A stretch of DNA of 64,000 bases from Rhizopus sp. PT2906 (taxonomy: Eukaryota; Mucoromycota; Mucoromycetes; Mucorales; Rhizopodaceae): NCBI GenBank assembly GCA_025529335.1, contig JAMYHX010000012.1, positions 62,001 to 126,000 on the forward strand, written 5' to 3'. Both the position numbers and the translations under genes were made by a program. Positions 33,386-43,586 of this stretch are shown in pieces. The notes under the pieces were generated by a model that was not told the DNA's origin, searched no databases, and saw only the letters and a program-made list of their open reading frames with translations. How positions within the stretch are numbered: the first letter of the stretch is position 1; each line of letters opens with the position of its first letter.

Positions 33386-34335
33386 ATGCAAAGATTGGCA
33401 GCAACTGAAGATTTGACAAGCGTAGAATGGCGTGACACGAATTGGTTAGAAGTAAATACAAGTGCTTGTATTCATAATGTCTATTAACTCTATAGCAATA
33501 GAGAGTGGGTGGTTTCCAGAATCAACAAGTAGTGATGGACTATTTCGCCCTTTCACCATTTTGGGATCGACAATGTAATAATCAAGTATTAGCAATGCAG
33601 ACTCAATATAATGACCTAAGGCAGCCATATGAAGCTACTGTGCAGGCTCTTCGGTAAATCAAGAGATTTAGAGAGCGATCTATTTGCTAAATAGAGTTTT
33701 AGAAAAATGACAGGAATTGAGTTTGCCATAGTTCATGAACAACCACCTGTATGGGTTATTCAAAAGAGATACCGAAGAGGACCAGCAGAAGATGATGTCA
33801 ATCCGATTGCTACATATTACATTATGGGAGCCAACGTATACCAATCACCTACAATATATTCTGTTATTGCTAATAGGCTGGTAATATACACCACCACTGT
33901 ACACTTTGTATATCTCTTGTTGACTTCTTTGTAGTTGACCAGCTTATTTCATGTAAATAGCGCCTTTAAAGAAACACAAAAAATGATGACATTCCATCCT
34001 TCCAAGGGTTATAATTGGAAACAATCAAACGCAGATCAACAAAAGAAATCACCAAATACGGTGTTACGTGCACAGGAAGCATTGGCACTAAGACACTGGA
34101 TGGATAGAGCCATAGAAGTATCAGCGATGAAAGTTGCTCAATCACGACAAGTAATAGAGCAAGTGGAACAAGAGGATGTATCAAAATTAAATGCAGATAT
34201 ACCTGCAATAAGAGGTAAGTCTGCACATACAGCTATATACATATAATATTTACTCTCCTTTTTATAGAAGATGGAAAGCGTCCAAGAAAACGAAATGATG
34301 AAGGTAATCTTGTTAATCGTAAAAAGAAGAAATAA
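33386..34335 (+). CDS. MED6: Mediator complex subunit 6
   Basis: Five exons (33386-33451, 33520-33653, 33703-33880, 33935-34214, 34268-34335) join to 241 residues. The head-module MED6 domain is clear: VEWRDTNWL, VMDYFALSPFWDRQCNNQVL, GIEFAIVHEQPPVWVIQKRYR, PIATYYIMGANVYQSPTIYSVIANRL and MTFHPSKGYNW. The C-terminus is a Lys/Arg-rich tail (KRPRKRN…RKKKK) that could serve as a nuclear localisation signal. MED6 links the Mediator head to RNA polymerase II. The first intron ends at the second of two nearby AGs (33518-33519), because using the first would bring a stop into frame. The gene converges on SERINC, with 163 bp between their stops. Confidence 0.95.
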
Positions 34336-34498
34336 ATCCACTGTATTATCCAAGTCAGTGAAAAAAGTACTGTGTCAAAATAGTTTATTTGGGATGCAGT
34401 AGAAATATATAAATGATGAGTGGACAAGATATGAAAAAAGAGAGGGTGGTATATAAACAATGTTAATATGTATCCTACTTTAGAGTTAGAGACACATA

Positions 34499-36251
34499 TC
34501 ATCTATCACTCTGACTTACCAAAAATCGATCCGGCATTAACACAGGAGCTATTAAACTCCAAATGTACAGACCATAGCATATCCATCCAGACACGACCTT
34601 AACCCAAACAGCAGTGTAGCTTTGACCAATACGGATGAGCGAGTCATCTTGAGAATTAGGTTGTTCTGATATGATTGTATTCCTATCCCAAGAAGTTTAG
34701 AGTAGAGCTTTATCTATTTTTATTTTTCGCTTACCAGTTGGTTAAAAGCATAGCAACGTACATTGCTGCAATTGCAAAAGTAAAATGGAAAAAAGAGTAG
34801 TTGTATACAGCTCCATAACGTTCATCATCGCGTTCATCGTCATCATCATCTTGATCGTCATCTTTGTATAAAGCAGATCTCGGAAGAGTTCTAAAATAAC
34901 TTAATAATAATCGGTCATTTATTTTATTTAGCTTACCCGTTTTCTACAGCAGCTATTAGATGCTCCCTGGATGAGCTTTCAGTGACTCCTTCGACGCCTA
35001 TTTCAACAAGAAAAGAGTATAATTAGGTATTATCCTTTTTTCTTTTTTCTTTTGACTCTCACCCTGAGTAGCTGCTCGACTTGTAGAATAGGCAATAGCC
35101 AAAAATGTAAATAGTGCACCCAAGACGATCGATGTTGTTTGAGGGCCCTGAGATTTTCTCAGAGGGTTGCACTCTTTATCATTAGGCTCATTTGCCACAG
35201 CAGACAAAACAAGATAGGTACAATAGATGACCACAATGGATGATTGTGATAAGCCAGATCGATGATTTGCCTCTTGTACGGAAGGAGTGATGCATAAAAA
35301 GGTGATTAACAGACTCAAGATCACATTGAGAGTAACAAAGAACTGGTTTAATGAACATCCATTTGGCGTAAAGAACCCATACATGATACCTGTCAATGTG
35401 ATGGCAGCCGCATACAAGAACAGAGTACCTCCAATCAAGATATATTTCCATTTATCAGAGTATTCCATATTCTCTAAACATCTCTCGGTCCAACTGTGTG
35501 CAAAATCAACAAGAAGTATAAGACCAAATAAGATAAAGATCGCTGCTCCGGTAAGAGAGAAATAATTGCCCCAGACTCGAAAGAACTCATTTGGTATAAA
35601 AAAGGAAGCTACCAACAAGAGCATCCAGCACAAGACTTTGGGTCCCCACCAACCATTTTGAATGGATGACCTAGGTTGTCCACTGTTGCGTACGCCCAAC
35701 AGTAAAAGCCCCAATAAGGCATGAAAAAGGACAAGCGCGAAACATGTGCGATGTACCTAAGTTCATTAAGGATATGCATATAAAAATGAAAAAAAAAAAA
35801 AGCTTACTGCAATTATTCCATAACAAGATCCTTCAGTACAGTTGAGCTTCAAATAATCAAGAGGTAGCTTTTGGATCTGCTTTATAGCCCAATTCGATAG
35901 CATAAGCCAAGCGATCTAATAAAAGTTGATCTGTTGATAAAATGATGAATATAATCTCCTTTTCTCTTACAATAGAATTCAATAAAAAAATGATCTATAA
36001 AGCATAATGAATATAAAATGATCAGTTTATGAAATATATATCTTTACTGCGTAGCCAATACGAGTTGCCACAGAGTTGTTGCAGTTGCAGCTATTTAAAA
36101 AAAAAACTTGGTACTCTTGTCTTTATTTTTCTTTTTCTTTTTTATACCTTTTACAAGCTAAAGAGCAAGCAGCTGCAGAGAAACAACTGACAACCCATGT
36201 GCCAAGAGAAGTTAATGCAGGTAATGCCAAGCAGCTTAATGCGGCACCCAT
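34499..36251 (-). CDS. SERINC/TMS1-family multi-pass membrane protein
   Basis: Eight minus-strand exons (36251-36148, 36090-36048, 35994-35971, 35915-35808, 35756-35063, 34997-34937, 34890-34735, 34682-34499) join to 457 residues. The family pattern is plain: MGAALSCLALPAL start, CNCNNSVATRIGYAIIFLLNSI, VHRTCFALVLFHALLGLLLLGV, IQNGWWGPKVLCWMLLL, and about ten membrane segments. An acidic loop (KDDDQDDDDDERDDERYGAVYNYSFFHF) precedes the last two segments, and the final LIAPVLMPDRF is typical. SERINC proteins are lipid-handling membrane proteins, proposed to support serine incorporation and to scramble phospholipids. The ATG lies 151 bp from the divergent XPG-like gene, assuming that gene starts at 36403. 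Confidence 0.95.
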
Positions 36252-36402
36252 ATTTTAATAATAAAGAAAAAAAAAAAAGCAGCATGAACGATAAATTGTG
36301 ACCCAGCAATTTATCTTTTTTTTCTTTTCAATGATTCTATCATACAAGAAAGATATCCTAAAGGGGAGCTGAACATAAATATTCTTGTTTTTCTTTAGTC
36401 TT

Positions 36403-38373
36403 ATGGGAATTAGTAAACTATCACATTTTGTAAAATCATATCCAACCTTGTCTGAATCAGTCTATTGGAAAGTCAATTCAACTCATAATAATGACACATT
36501 CATCATTGACGGCAATGCATTTGTATATAATTGTGCTTATAATCATCAATCATATTGGATATATGGAGGCCAATACAATACAATTGCAAATGCTGTCAAA
36601 AGAACAGTACAAACCTTGAAAAGGGCTGGCATTACCTTGATCTTTTTATTCGACGGTGCACTTCCAGCAGATAAGACAGAGACAAGGATCAAGCGACATC
36701 GATCATATATCCAGCGTTGTGCTACAGCAATGTCAAATCTCGATTCCATCAATAAGGTCATCCTGACTGATTCTAGTATGACTCAGCATATAACCGGACT
36801 ATTCTTAATACCTCCACTCACACTCGAAACCATCATTCAGACACTCCGAGAACTAGACGTGTACGTAAAGATATGTGAGGCAGAAGCAGATGGAGAAGTC
36901 GTAGCTATGGCAAAAGAAAAGAATGCTTACGTTGTCTCTCAAGATTCAGACATGTATGTGTATCCTGAAATTGGTAAAGGATACATTCAGTTGGATACGT
37001 TAAAGGTGCCTGTAGCTGAAGAAGCAAGCCACAAACAGTTGTTTATATCAGCCACTGTATTTCATCCAGATCGTCTCGCTGTCTTACTCAAGATAGACCG
37101 ATACATGTTGCCTTTGATCGGCACACTCTTGGGTAATGACTATCTCGATGGTACTGTATGTCGTCTTGCTATTCAAGAATGGTACGGTAAGGGTATACAG
37201 TCAGCCAAGAGTCAGCGTGAATGGCCAAAGATAGTAGCAGAGTTCATAAGGATGAATAGCCAAGGAGATGTTATCAAGAATGTCACGAGAGCACTTATGC
37301 CTATTATTCAAAAGCATCAAAAACGTGATGATCCAGACATGATTATTGAACTTGAAGATTGCATCAATAATTCAATTCAAAGATACGATCAAAACAGTCC
37401 ATTGGTGAATAAGGACAGCTGTTTAACAAATGCAACATGTAAGAAGCATCACATAAAGCCAGCGCAACAAAAAGAAGCGTGGAGTAGGCAACTTATGGAT
37501 GTGTTGGAAAACCAAACGTTCTGGACAAGTATATTCCTTGAAGACGTACAGAGAAAATCGAGCTGGGCTATCAGCCAGGCATTGAGACAAGAAGTATACA
37601 ATCATTTGGGGGAGTATATGCATGAGCAACAAATTATAGAATATGTAAGAGAAAAGCAGCATTTAGAGCCGATTTCATTTGCTTGTAAGGAAAGCAACAA
37701 AATACAAGATAAAGAATCACGTTTTATTAAACTACACAAGAGCGAAAAACTGCAAGTATCTGATATGGATAGTGGAGTGTACCATCTGATACTATGCCTT
37801 CGATATATGATCTACTACTGTGCACACTCTACTGAAGAAGATCAGTTAAAAAACCACGAAATCATTGGTATTATTGTGGCTACACTCAGGTCATTAGCTC
37901 CTACTCTTGGTTTTGATGAACATCAAGTACCTAAAACATCAACGGAGACTCTTGTTTTGAAAAAAAGAACGATTCATTTGGCTGCACAGTTTCAAGGTGT
38001 GATTTATTCATCATATCTTTTATCACAAATCTTTGGCCTAGATTGTCAAGCACCACTGGCACATATATATAATGGCCTTTACTTTCATTATTATTTGGAG
38101 AAAACACAGAATGGATCTAGTCTTGGCTCTATCCTGTCCGACACTTCTCCAGATTTTTTGCAGCTTTTTTTCAAAACCTATAGAATGGTCATAAAAGACT
38201 TTAGGACTGAAATTTTGGATGTATTTGATTATAATATTCAAGATACAAATATAATCTCTACTGAAAAACCAAAAAGACTGAATAAGCAAGGATCTCGCCA
38301 GCCAGAAAAGAAAGTGAAATCTATAAAAAGCGTATCTAGCAATAACCTCTTTAGTCTATTAGACACACTTTAA
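36403..38373 (+). CDS. Asteroid/XPG-like structure-specific nuclease
   Basis: A single open frame of 656 residues. The ATG at 36403 starts MGISKLSHFV, the normal start of XPG-fold nucleases; an upstream in-frame codon only adds a hydrophobic stretch. XPG motifs are present: DGNAFVYNCAY (N-region metal Asp), FLFDGALPADKTETR, CEAEADGEVVAMA and SQDSDMYVY (I-region metal residues) and LLGNDYLDG. Spacing and the lack of a PCNA box are closer to the asteroid (ASTE1) branch than to FEN1 or RAD2. The C-terminus is Lys/Ser rich. It probably acts on branched DNA in repair or end processing, but the substrate cannot be read from sequence. It has no introns, unlike its neighbours. Confidence 0.85.
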   Translation: MGISKLSHFVKSYPTLSESVYWKVNSTHNNDTFIIDGNAFVYNCAYNHQSYWIYGGQYNTIANAVKRTVQTLKRAGITLIFLFDGALPADKTETRIKRHRSYIQRCATAMSNLDSINKVILTDSSMTQHITGLFLIPPLTLETIIQTLRELDVYVKICEAEADGEVVAMAKEKNAYVVSQDSDMYVYPEIGKGYIQLDTLKVPVAEEASHKQLFISATVFHPDRLAVLLKIDRYMLPLIGTLLGNDYLDGTVCRLAIQEWYGKGIQSAKSQREWPKIVAEFIRMNSQGDVIKNVTRALMPIIQKHQKRDDPDMIIELEDCINNSIQRYDQNSPLVNKDSCLTNATCKKHHIKPAQQKEAWSRQLMDVLENQTFWTSIFLEDVQRKSSWAISQALRQEVYNHLGEYMHEQQIIEYVREKQHLEPISFACKESNKIQDKESRFIKLHKSEKLQVSDMDSGVYHLILCLRYMIYYCAHSTEEDQLKNHEIIGIIVATLRSLAPTLGFDEHQVPKTSTETLVLKKRTIHLAAQFQGVIYSSYLLSQIFGLDCQAPLAHIYNGLYFHYYLEKTQNGSSLGSILSDTSPDFLQLFFKTYRMVIKDFRTEILDVFDYNIQDTNIISTEKPKRLNKQGSRQPEKKVKSIKSVSSNNLFSLLDTL

Positions 38374-38630
38374 CCTGTAAATAAAAAAGTGTTAAAAGCG
38401 AGTAGCATATATGTTAATATCAGTTAATTTTATTCAGATATCCTTCATCAAATTTGCTGATAAGTACAATTATAAATAATTAAACTTCAATTGAGCACAC
38501 GATTGTAATATGACATCTTTCCCGCTCGAGGCAGTTCATAAAGGAAGGATAGTGGTGACTAAAAAAACCCTTTTGGGATCAAGGGTAAAAATGTTTTGGA
38601 AGGAATGAATGGGGCCAAGTGTAATATACA

Positions 38631-39264
38631 CTAGTGAGAAGAAGAAGATGGAAGCCATTCTGAGAGTCTTTGTCCTAGGTGAGTGGGCGGAGTAGGCGAA
38701 AGCTTAGCGTGATAGAGGCAATCGAGTTCATATAGGATACTGCATATAGTTGGCCAACGGATGCTCCACGAGAGTGTTGTGTTAGGAGAGCGAGGTTTCT
38801 TGATAGGTAGTATATTTAAAAGGAAGAATAATGGGTCATAAATGGTTTGGGGCATCATAAGTCTACGGTGCATCTGGAGACAGTGAATGGTATGGGCTTT
38901 TGTGAAGGACTGACCAGGGTACCGAGGGCAGGTTTTGTATCGACCACTAGGGAGCCAGCCAAGATGCCAACGTATGCAGCGACTTCTTTCAGACTTGGAC
39001 ATAGGTAGCTATAGGACAGTGTCAAGAGAGATAGTTGGGCGACAGTGCATATGTAGAATGGAGGCATGCGTAGAACGTTTATTGTTGATGTTGTCTTGGC
39101 GATATTCTCGTTGTATCGACCGCAAAGAGCGACGATCCAAGGATTCTGGGTCGGGGGAACATCTCTTCCAAATGGGTGACCTAGAGAGCTTGTACCATTG
39201 GGAGTGGCTTTGGGGTTGGCGAATAAGTGGAAGAAGATGGTGTAACAGAGCATCATCTGATAAG
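38631..39264 (-). pseudogene. Decayed LINE-like reverse-transcriptase C-terminus (part 1)
   Basis: On the minus strand one frame runs from the Tc1 boundary at 39264 to 38631, broken only by a TAG at 39009-39011. It reads SDDALLHHLLPLIRQP… and, after the stop, RCIRWHLGWLPSGRYKTC…SFTKAHTIHCLQMHRRLM…DPLFFLLNILPIKKPRS…WSIRWPTICSILYELDCLYH. I recognise this layout (W-LGWLP-G, Cys and His ligands, then an RWP-IC-IL-ELD block) as the C-terminal part of non-LTR retroelement proteins common in Mucorales. No polymerase core lies nearby. It is a 5'-truncated, inactive copy cut by the Tc1 element. Overlapping open frames on the plus strand are shadows. Confidence 0.65.
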
Positions 39265-40564
39265 TACAGTGCCCTCCAAAAAATTTTGTCCGTTTTTAAA
39301 AGTCGGTTTTTTTTGTTGCTATTAAAGACTACACAGTAAAGAAAGTGGCCCTTTTGTAGCTTTGTTACAGTTATAAGATAGCACAAATGGTGACGAAAGG
39401 TCAGCTAAATTAGAATATCGAAAAAAAAAAATGAGAGCTGTAAAGCAATTTTTGGATTTTTATTGTTCTAATATTTTGTGGGTCAACCACGAGCCTTGAT
39501 CAGAGCCTTGACCCTCTTTGGCATGGAATCAATCAGATTGTTTATGATTTCTGGATTTAATTCCCTTCAAACGCTCTCCAAAACAACTTCTACGACTTGT
39601 GGGCTTCTGGCATGAGGGCATAAAGCGTTAACCCTCCACAAATTTTCGATTGGATTTTAATCCGGTGACTGAGCTGGCCAAGACACCTTGTTTATACCCT
39701 TTGCCTTCCTCCATTCGGCAGCAATTTTCGTTCTATGAATGGGCGCGCCATCTTCCATGAGCACAGGATTATTTAGACTTTTGTAAAAGTCTAATAATAC
39801 TGGCTCATAGACCTGGTTTATGAAGTCGGCACTTGTCCTCATGCCTTTCTTCATAAACACAAGTTTCGACTTCTTTCCACCAGCTATGGAGCCCCAAACC
39901 ATGATAGAAGTTCTGCCACTTTTGAAGGTTGGCGCCAGACATTCTTTGTTGAACTTTTTCAGCATCTTCCGCCAAACTCTAGGCTGTGAGGACAGCTTGC
40001 CAATCTCAAAGCTTGACTCGTCTGTCCAGATCACCTTTCGCCAGTCGTTTTCTCTCCAGTGGGCATGTTTTCTTGCAAAGATATACCTTGCCTTTTGCTG
40101 TTTTTCGTTCAAGAATGGCTTCTTGACAGCCACACGAGAAGCATAGCCAAGTTTTTTGAGTTCTTTGCGTATGGTGTCCTCACAAGCCTTAGTGCTGATT
40201 AGTTGACTAATTTCTTTAAGAATAGCACGGCGGTTTGCTCGTATCACTCTTCCTAGCTCTCTTATTTTTCTATCATTGAAGAGAGATGGCCTTCTAGACT
40301 TAGGTTTCGTCTCTACAGTTCCATGTTTTTTTTTTTTTTTCCATTGTTGATAGACTCGACGTACAGTTCTTTCTGGAATGTTTTCTTCAATGGCAATTTG
40401 TGCTGCTGAAACGCGTCTGGTAACAATTTTTTCTTTTGGAGACAAAGTTAAATAAGGCATTTTATGTGCTTATAAGAGAAAAATATATGAAAGAAAGGTA
40501 CCGAGCATCTATAAAAAAAGAAACTGACTTAAAAAATGGTCTATACTTTTTCTAGACCAATGTA
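39265..40564 (-). mobile_element. Tc1/mariner-type DNA transposon, inactive copy
   Basis: The left end begins TACAGTGCCCTCCAAAAAAT at 39265, a Tc1-type terminus with the flanking TA. The right end, read in reverse, is a diverged copy: plus-strand ACTGACTTAAAAAATGG at about 40523 corresponds to the inner left repeat, and the element ends in TGTA at 40561-40564. The length of about 1.3 kb fits the family. It encodes one broken transposase on the minus strand. The insertion splits a reverse-transcriptase relic, so the retroelement was there first. The terminal repeats have drifted apart, which points to an old copy. Confidence 0.8.
39483..40460 (-). pseudogene. Tc1-family DD34E transposase with two nonsense codons
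   Basis: The frame starts MPYLTLSPKEK at 40460 and has an N-terminal helix-turn-helix region (SAAQIAIEENIPERTVRRVYQ), a basic linker and the catalytic core: first Asp in VIWTDESSFE, second Asp in VLMEDGAPIHRT, and Glu in NPIENLW, 34 residues after the second Asp. A TAA at 39657-39659 falls exactly where the family has SPD-L-NPIEN, and a TGA at 39567-39569 falls where a Trp is expected before RELNPEIINNLIDSMPKRVKALIKARG. The frame then ends at 39483. Both stops are explained by single substitutions (inference). The protein would lose its catalytic Glu, so this copy is inactive. Confidence 0.85.
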
Positions 40565-40680
40565 CAAATCGCCAATGTTTGCAGTCCTTTCCTCGACTCT
40601 AGAACAGAGATTTGGCTGCCGTGCTGAATTTTCGTCATATAATGGATCAGCACCGTCAAGTACTCGGTCGGCCATCAAGG
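40565..40680 (-). pseudogene. Reverse-transcriptase relic, part 2 (other side of the Tc1 insertion)
   Basis: Read on the minus strand into the Tc1 right end, the sequence gives DPLYDENSARQPNLCSRVE…RTANIGDLYI. The other flank continues with LSDDALLHHLLP. This order (PLY…S…P..C…IGDL, then the part-1 block) fits the region just before the C-terminal domain of the same retroelement type. It supports a single relic split by the transposon. Further upstream the frame is lost. Confidence 0.45.
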
Positions 40681-41154
40681 TTCGCTATATCAACTCTCAA
40701 GAGAACGGTCTCTAAAGATTATGCACCATCCACATCAAAAAAAAATCCGCTCTATGCCTCCCAATCATGGCAGCTTTGTCTAGGGAGGGTCTATTGGTAG
40801 AGTAAGCCCTGATGCAGGTAAATTATCGACTTTCTTTGATTCGTCCAAAAAAAACCAACATCAGTGTCTCAATCTTATTTTCTTTTCGTCCAAAAAAGGT
40901 AACCTAAAAATCTGAAAATTAATTTGATCTGTCCAGAAAAAAAAACTAACATTGTCTGAATTTAAAGTGTGACAACTGTATTCCAAATCAGGACGGTTAC
41001 GCAAATATCACTGGTTCATCGAAAGTCTGAGTCAAGATCGAGCTTTTCTGCAGTTTGCCCTGATCATAAAAAAATCGCTTAAAAACCATATAAAAGAATT
41101 GTTGTAGACACGCATTTACATGTTTCTTTGATTCCTTTTATTTATTTTTGAACA
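40681..41154. other. Degenerate repeat-rich stretch
   Basis: Contains three loose copies of a (T)CGTCCAAAAAAA-like element (near 40841, 40886 and, weaker, 40930) and no gene. It may be worn transposon sequence continuous with the elements to the left. The region also holds the promoter of the RING-LON gene. Confidence 0.35.
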
Positions 41155-42492
41155 ATGATACAGCAAACCGATCTTGTTCAGGCGTTAACATGTCTTGTCT
41201 GCGGTAATGTGCTTAAAGACCCTATCACGCTATCTTGCGGTTATACCATTTGCTCCCATTGCTTTCCTGTCTTTAATCCAACAACCATAAAAAAATCAAT
41301 CTTTATATGCCCCGTTTCACATTGCAATGCAATTACTCATCTTTTTGGTCCTGAACTATTACATGACGCAACCATCATACGACTTACTTATATCCTTCAG
41401 CGCTCCATTCCATTTCCGGATGTAAATTCAAGTAGCAAATCAAATGACAACGTTATGAAATCGATTATACCCATCTTAAACTGTTCGTCTTGCCATCAAA
41501 CATATGCTGACCCTACCACGACACCTTGTGGGCACACGTTTTGTAAGTTATGTCTTTTACGACACAAAATTGGACAAAATACATGCCTATCTTGCTCGCG
41601 GCCGCTTCCCAAGTATACCAATCTGATGTTGCAGACTCCAAACTATGTGCTATCCAATATCCTCAAAGGCCTTCAACTGACCGACTTCATTCATTGTGAT
41701 TATTGCGAAACGAACCATCTTAATAACCTTAGCCTGCAAGAGCATGATATACCACTATTTGTCTCTGGAAAAGTCATCTTTCCCGGCCAGCGATGTCGAT
41801 TATCCTTTTACCCATCATCTATTACAAATCTTCTTTTGTCTCTTATACCTTCCAGTCGGTATAGCAATCTCTGCTTAGCCTCGATTCACCGCAACCGTCC
41901 GGAAGTGGCACAATTTGGTACAATCCTACAGGTGATTAATTTTGAACAAAGTGACGATATTGTTTTTCTGGATGTTGAAGCTACAGATCGTTTTAAACTT
42001 GAACATCATAAAGAGGTGGGCCATTTAACAGCCGATTTGGTTATCCTGCTCGAATCAGATACACAAAAAATGCTTGAATATTACAATATGTCGTCTGATC
42101 AAGAGGCGCTACAAACCAGATTAATTCAATATACCACGGATCTAGCAAGGACAATACTTCAGTTTATCAAACACATTGGACAACCTTCAACCATGTCGTC
42201 CCAAGTGCTTCATGCTCAAACAGCTGGCTTGTTAGGACCTATTTGGCTCGAAAATATGCTAAAGATACATGGTCCATTGCCCACAAGCGATAATCCTGCG
42301 GCTGTCTGCTGGTGGGCTGCTTCCGTTTTGCCTGTGCCTTCTAATAGTTTCTATACATTACTAAGAACTATTTCACTTATCGATCGTTTAGAACTTGTGA
42401 TATCATGGATGAAAGAACTAGAATCACAATGGAAGCAATGTCGCGAACAAGCTATGCAAGCAATTTTGCGAGTCCCTCAACAAGAGCATTAA
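41155..42492 (+). CDS. RING-RING-LON protein (LONRF-like E3 ligase)
   Basis: A single-exon frame of 445 residues. A first RING-like finger lies at about 13-60 (CLVCGNVLKDPITLSCGYTICSHC … CPVSHC). A second, more typical C3HC4 RING lies at about 110-150 (CSSCHQTYADPTTTPCGHTFCKLCLLRH…CLSCSRPLP). From about residue 195 the sequence reads as a LON N-terminal substrate-binding domain (IPLFVSGKVIFPGQRCRLSFYP, EVAQFGTILQVINFEQSDDIVFLDVEATDRFKL, and the helical end with LLRTISLIDRLELVISWM). This is the LONRF architecture, expected to work as a ubiquitin ligase in protein quality control, without the TPR repeats of animal LONRF proteins. It has no introns and sits next to the transposon cluster. Confidence 0.9.
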   Translation: MIQQTDLVQALTCLVCGNVLKDPITLSCGYTICSHCFPVFNPTTIKKSIFICPVSHCNAITHLFGPELLHDATIIRLTYILQRSIPFPDVNSSSKSNDNVMKSIIPILNCSSCHQTYADPTTTPCGHTFCKLCLLRHKIGQNTCLSCSRPLPKYTNLMLQTPNYVLSNILKGLQLTDFIHCDYCETNHLNNLSLQEHDIPLFVSGKVIFPGQRCRLSFYPSSITNLLLSLIPSSRYSNLCLASIHRNRPEVAQFGTILQVINFEQSDDIVFLDVEATDRFKLEHHKEVGHLTADLVILLESDTQKMLEYYNMSSDQEALQTRLIQYTTDLARTILQFIKHIGQPSTMSSQVLHAQTAGLLGPIWLENMLKIHGPLPTSDNPAAVCWWAASVLPVPSNSFYTLLRTISLIDRLELVISWMKELESQWKQCREQAMQAILRVPQQEH

Positions 42493-43586
42493 CTCCAATA
42501 TACCGTTCATTCTTTCTTTATATTTATTTATGTAATCAAATGTATAAACCACATTATCCTATGCTCTTTATTTGACTATGTTTAAATAAGGCTTTAATTT
42601 AAAATATAAGCTTCCCTTTTATTCTTGTTTATGTGTTGTCTTTGTACTAAACATAATAAAGAACTATTCATCGTTTGATAAGCTACTTTATACATTTATA
42701 GGCAATGATGATTATAAACAAGATGTCTAAATATACTTTATGAAGGTAAGACATGCTGCAAACTCCTTGTTTCTTTTTTTCAATATTAAATATCAATGTA
42801 ATAAGGGAACACGTTCGATTCGATCAGAGCATATAATTGGAAAAAAATTCGTCTAATTACTAAAAAAGTACTGGAATGCCCACTTTTTGGTTTGTAGTTC
42901 CTCATTTTAAAGGAGTTCTCGAACCCCCTTTGTTTCATTCGTATGTCTCTTGTCTTTCTAGACAATTACTTAAAAAACGAGTAAACAGTATTGACAAGTC
43001 ATCCTGTGTGTATTTATAGGCATGTTTATGTGAATAAAAGCTTGTATTGATAGTATAATCGTTTAACCTATCGTTACCTGGTAACAACAGCATTGTCCTT
43101 ATAACTCGTGTGAGCTGTGTTTTGTGAAACCGCCAAGCCTTCCGCGGACATGGAGTGAAATGAAGATAAAGAAAGAGAGGAGGTAAGATCGAGCCATGAT
43201 GCAGTAAAAGTTTAAGTATAAATAAATTCTAAATATATACAAGGCACGATTACGATAAAAGTTAGTCCCCTTTTCTGTTTGATTTGTTTACTTTTTTTAG
43301 GGAGCAACCAAGTTTATTTCTTTGTGTTTGTTTGTTATTTTATGTATTTCTCCTTTTATGAGAAAGTCAAGATAATAAAATCAATAAATGAGCTGAAATA
43401 CATATTCTTATTTCATCCTATCAAAGAGTGTCCCCCTCCCCCCTTCTCTCTTTCTTAAGCATATTTGATATATAATTCATGCTTTATTTTGGTGTGTAAA
43501 AAATAAAAACAAGGTTGTCGGAGTCAATATCATCGTCCTTATTAGAACCTAACATATTTATTTTATTTATTTCCTTTTTTTCCTAC
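42493..43586. other. Intergenic region upstream of the forkhead gene
   Basis: 1.1 kb without a supported gene. It contains CCTCCCCCC and pyrimidine-rich tracts at about 43430-43450 that could be promoter elements of the forkhead gene. Confidence 0.45.

Noticed and set aside
38935..39339. Plus-strand open frame overlapping the retroelement relic
   Set aside because: The minus strand gives recognisable retroelement blocks over the same bases; the plus frame has no motif.
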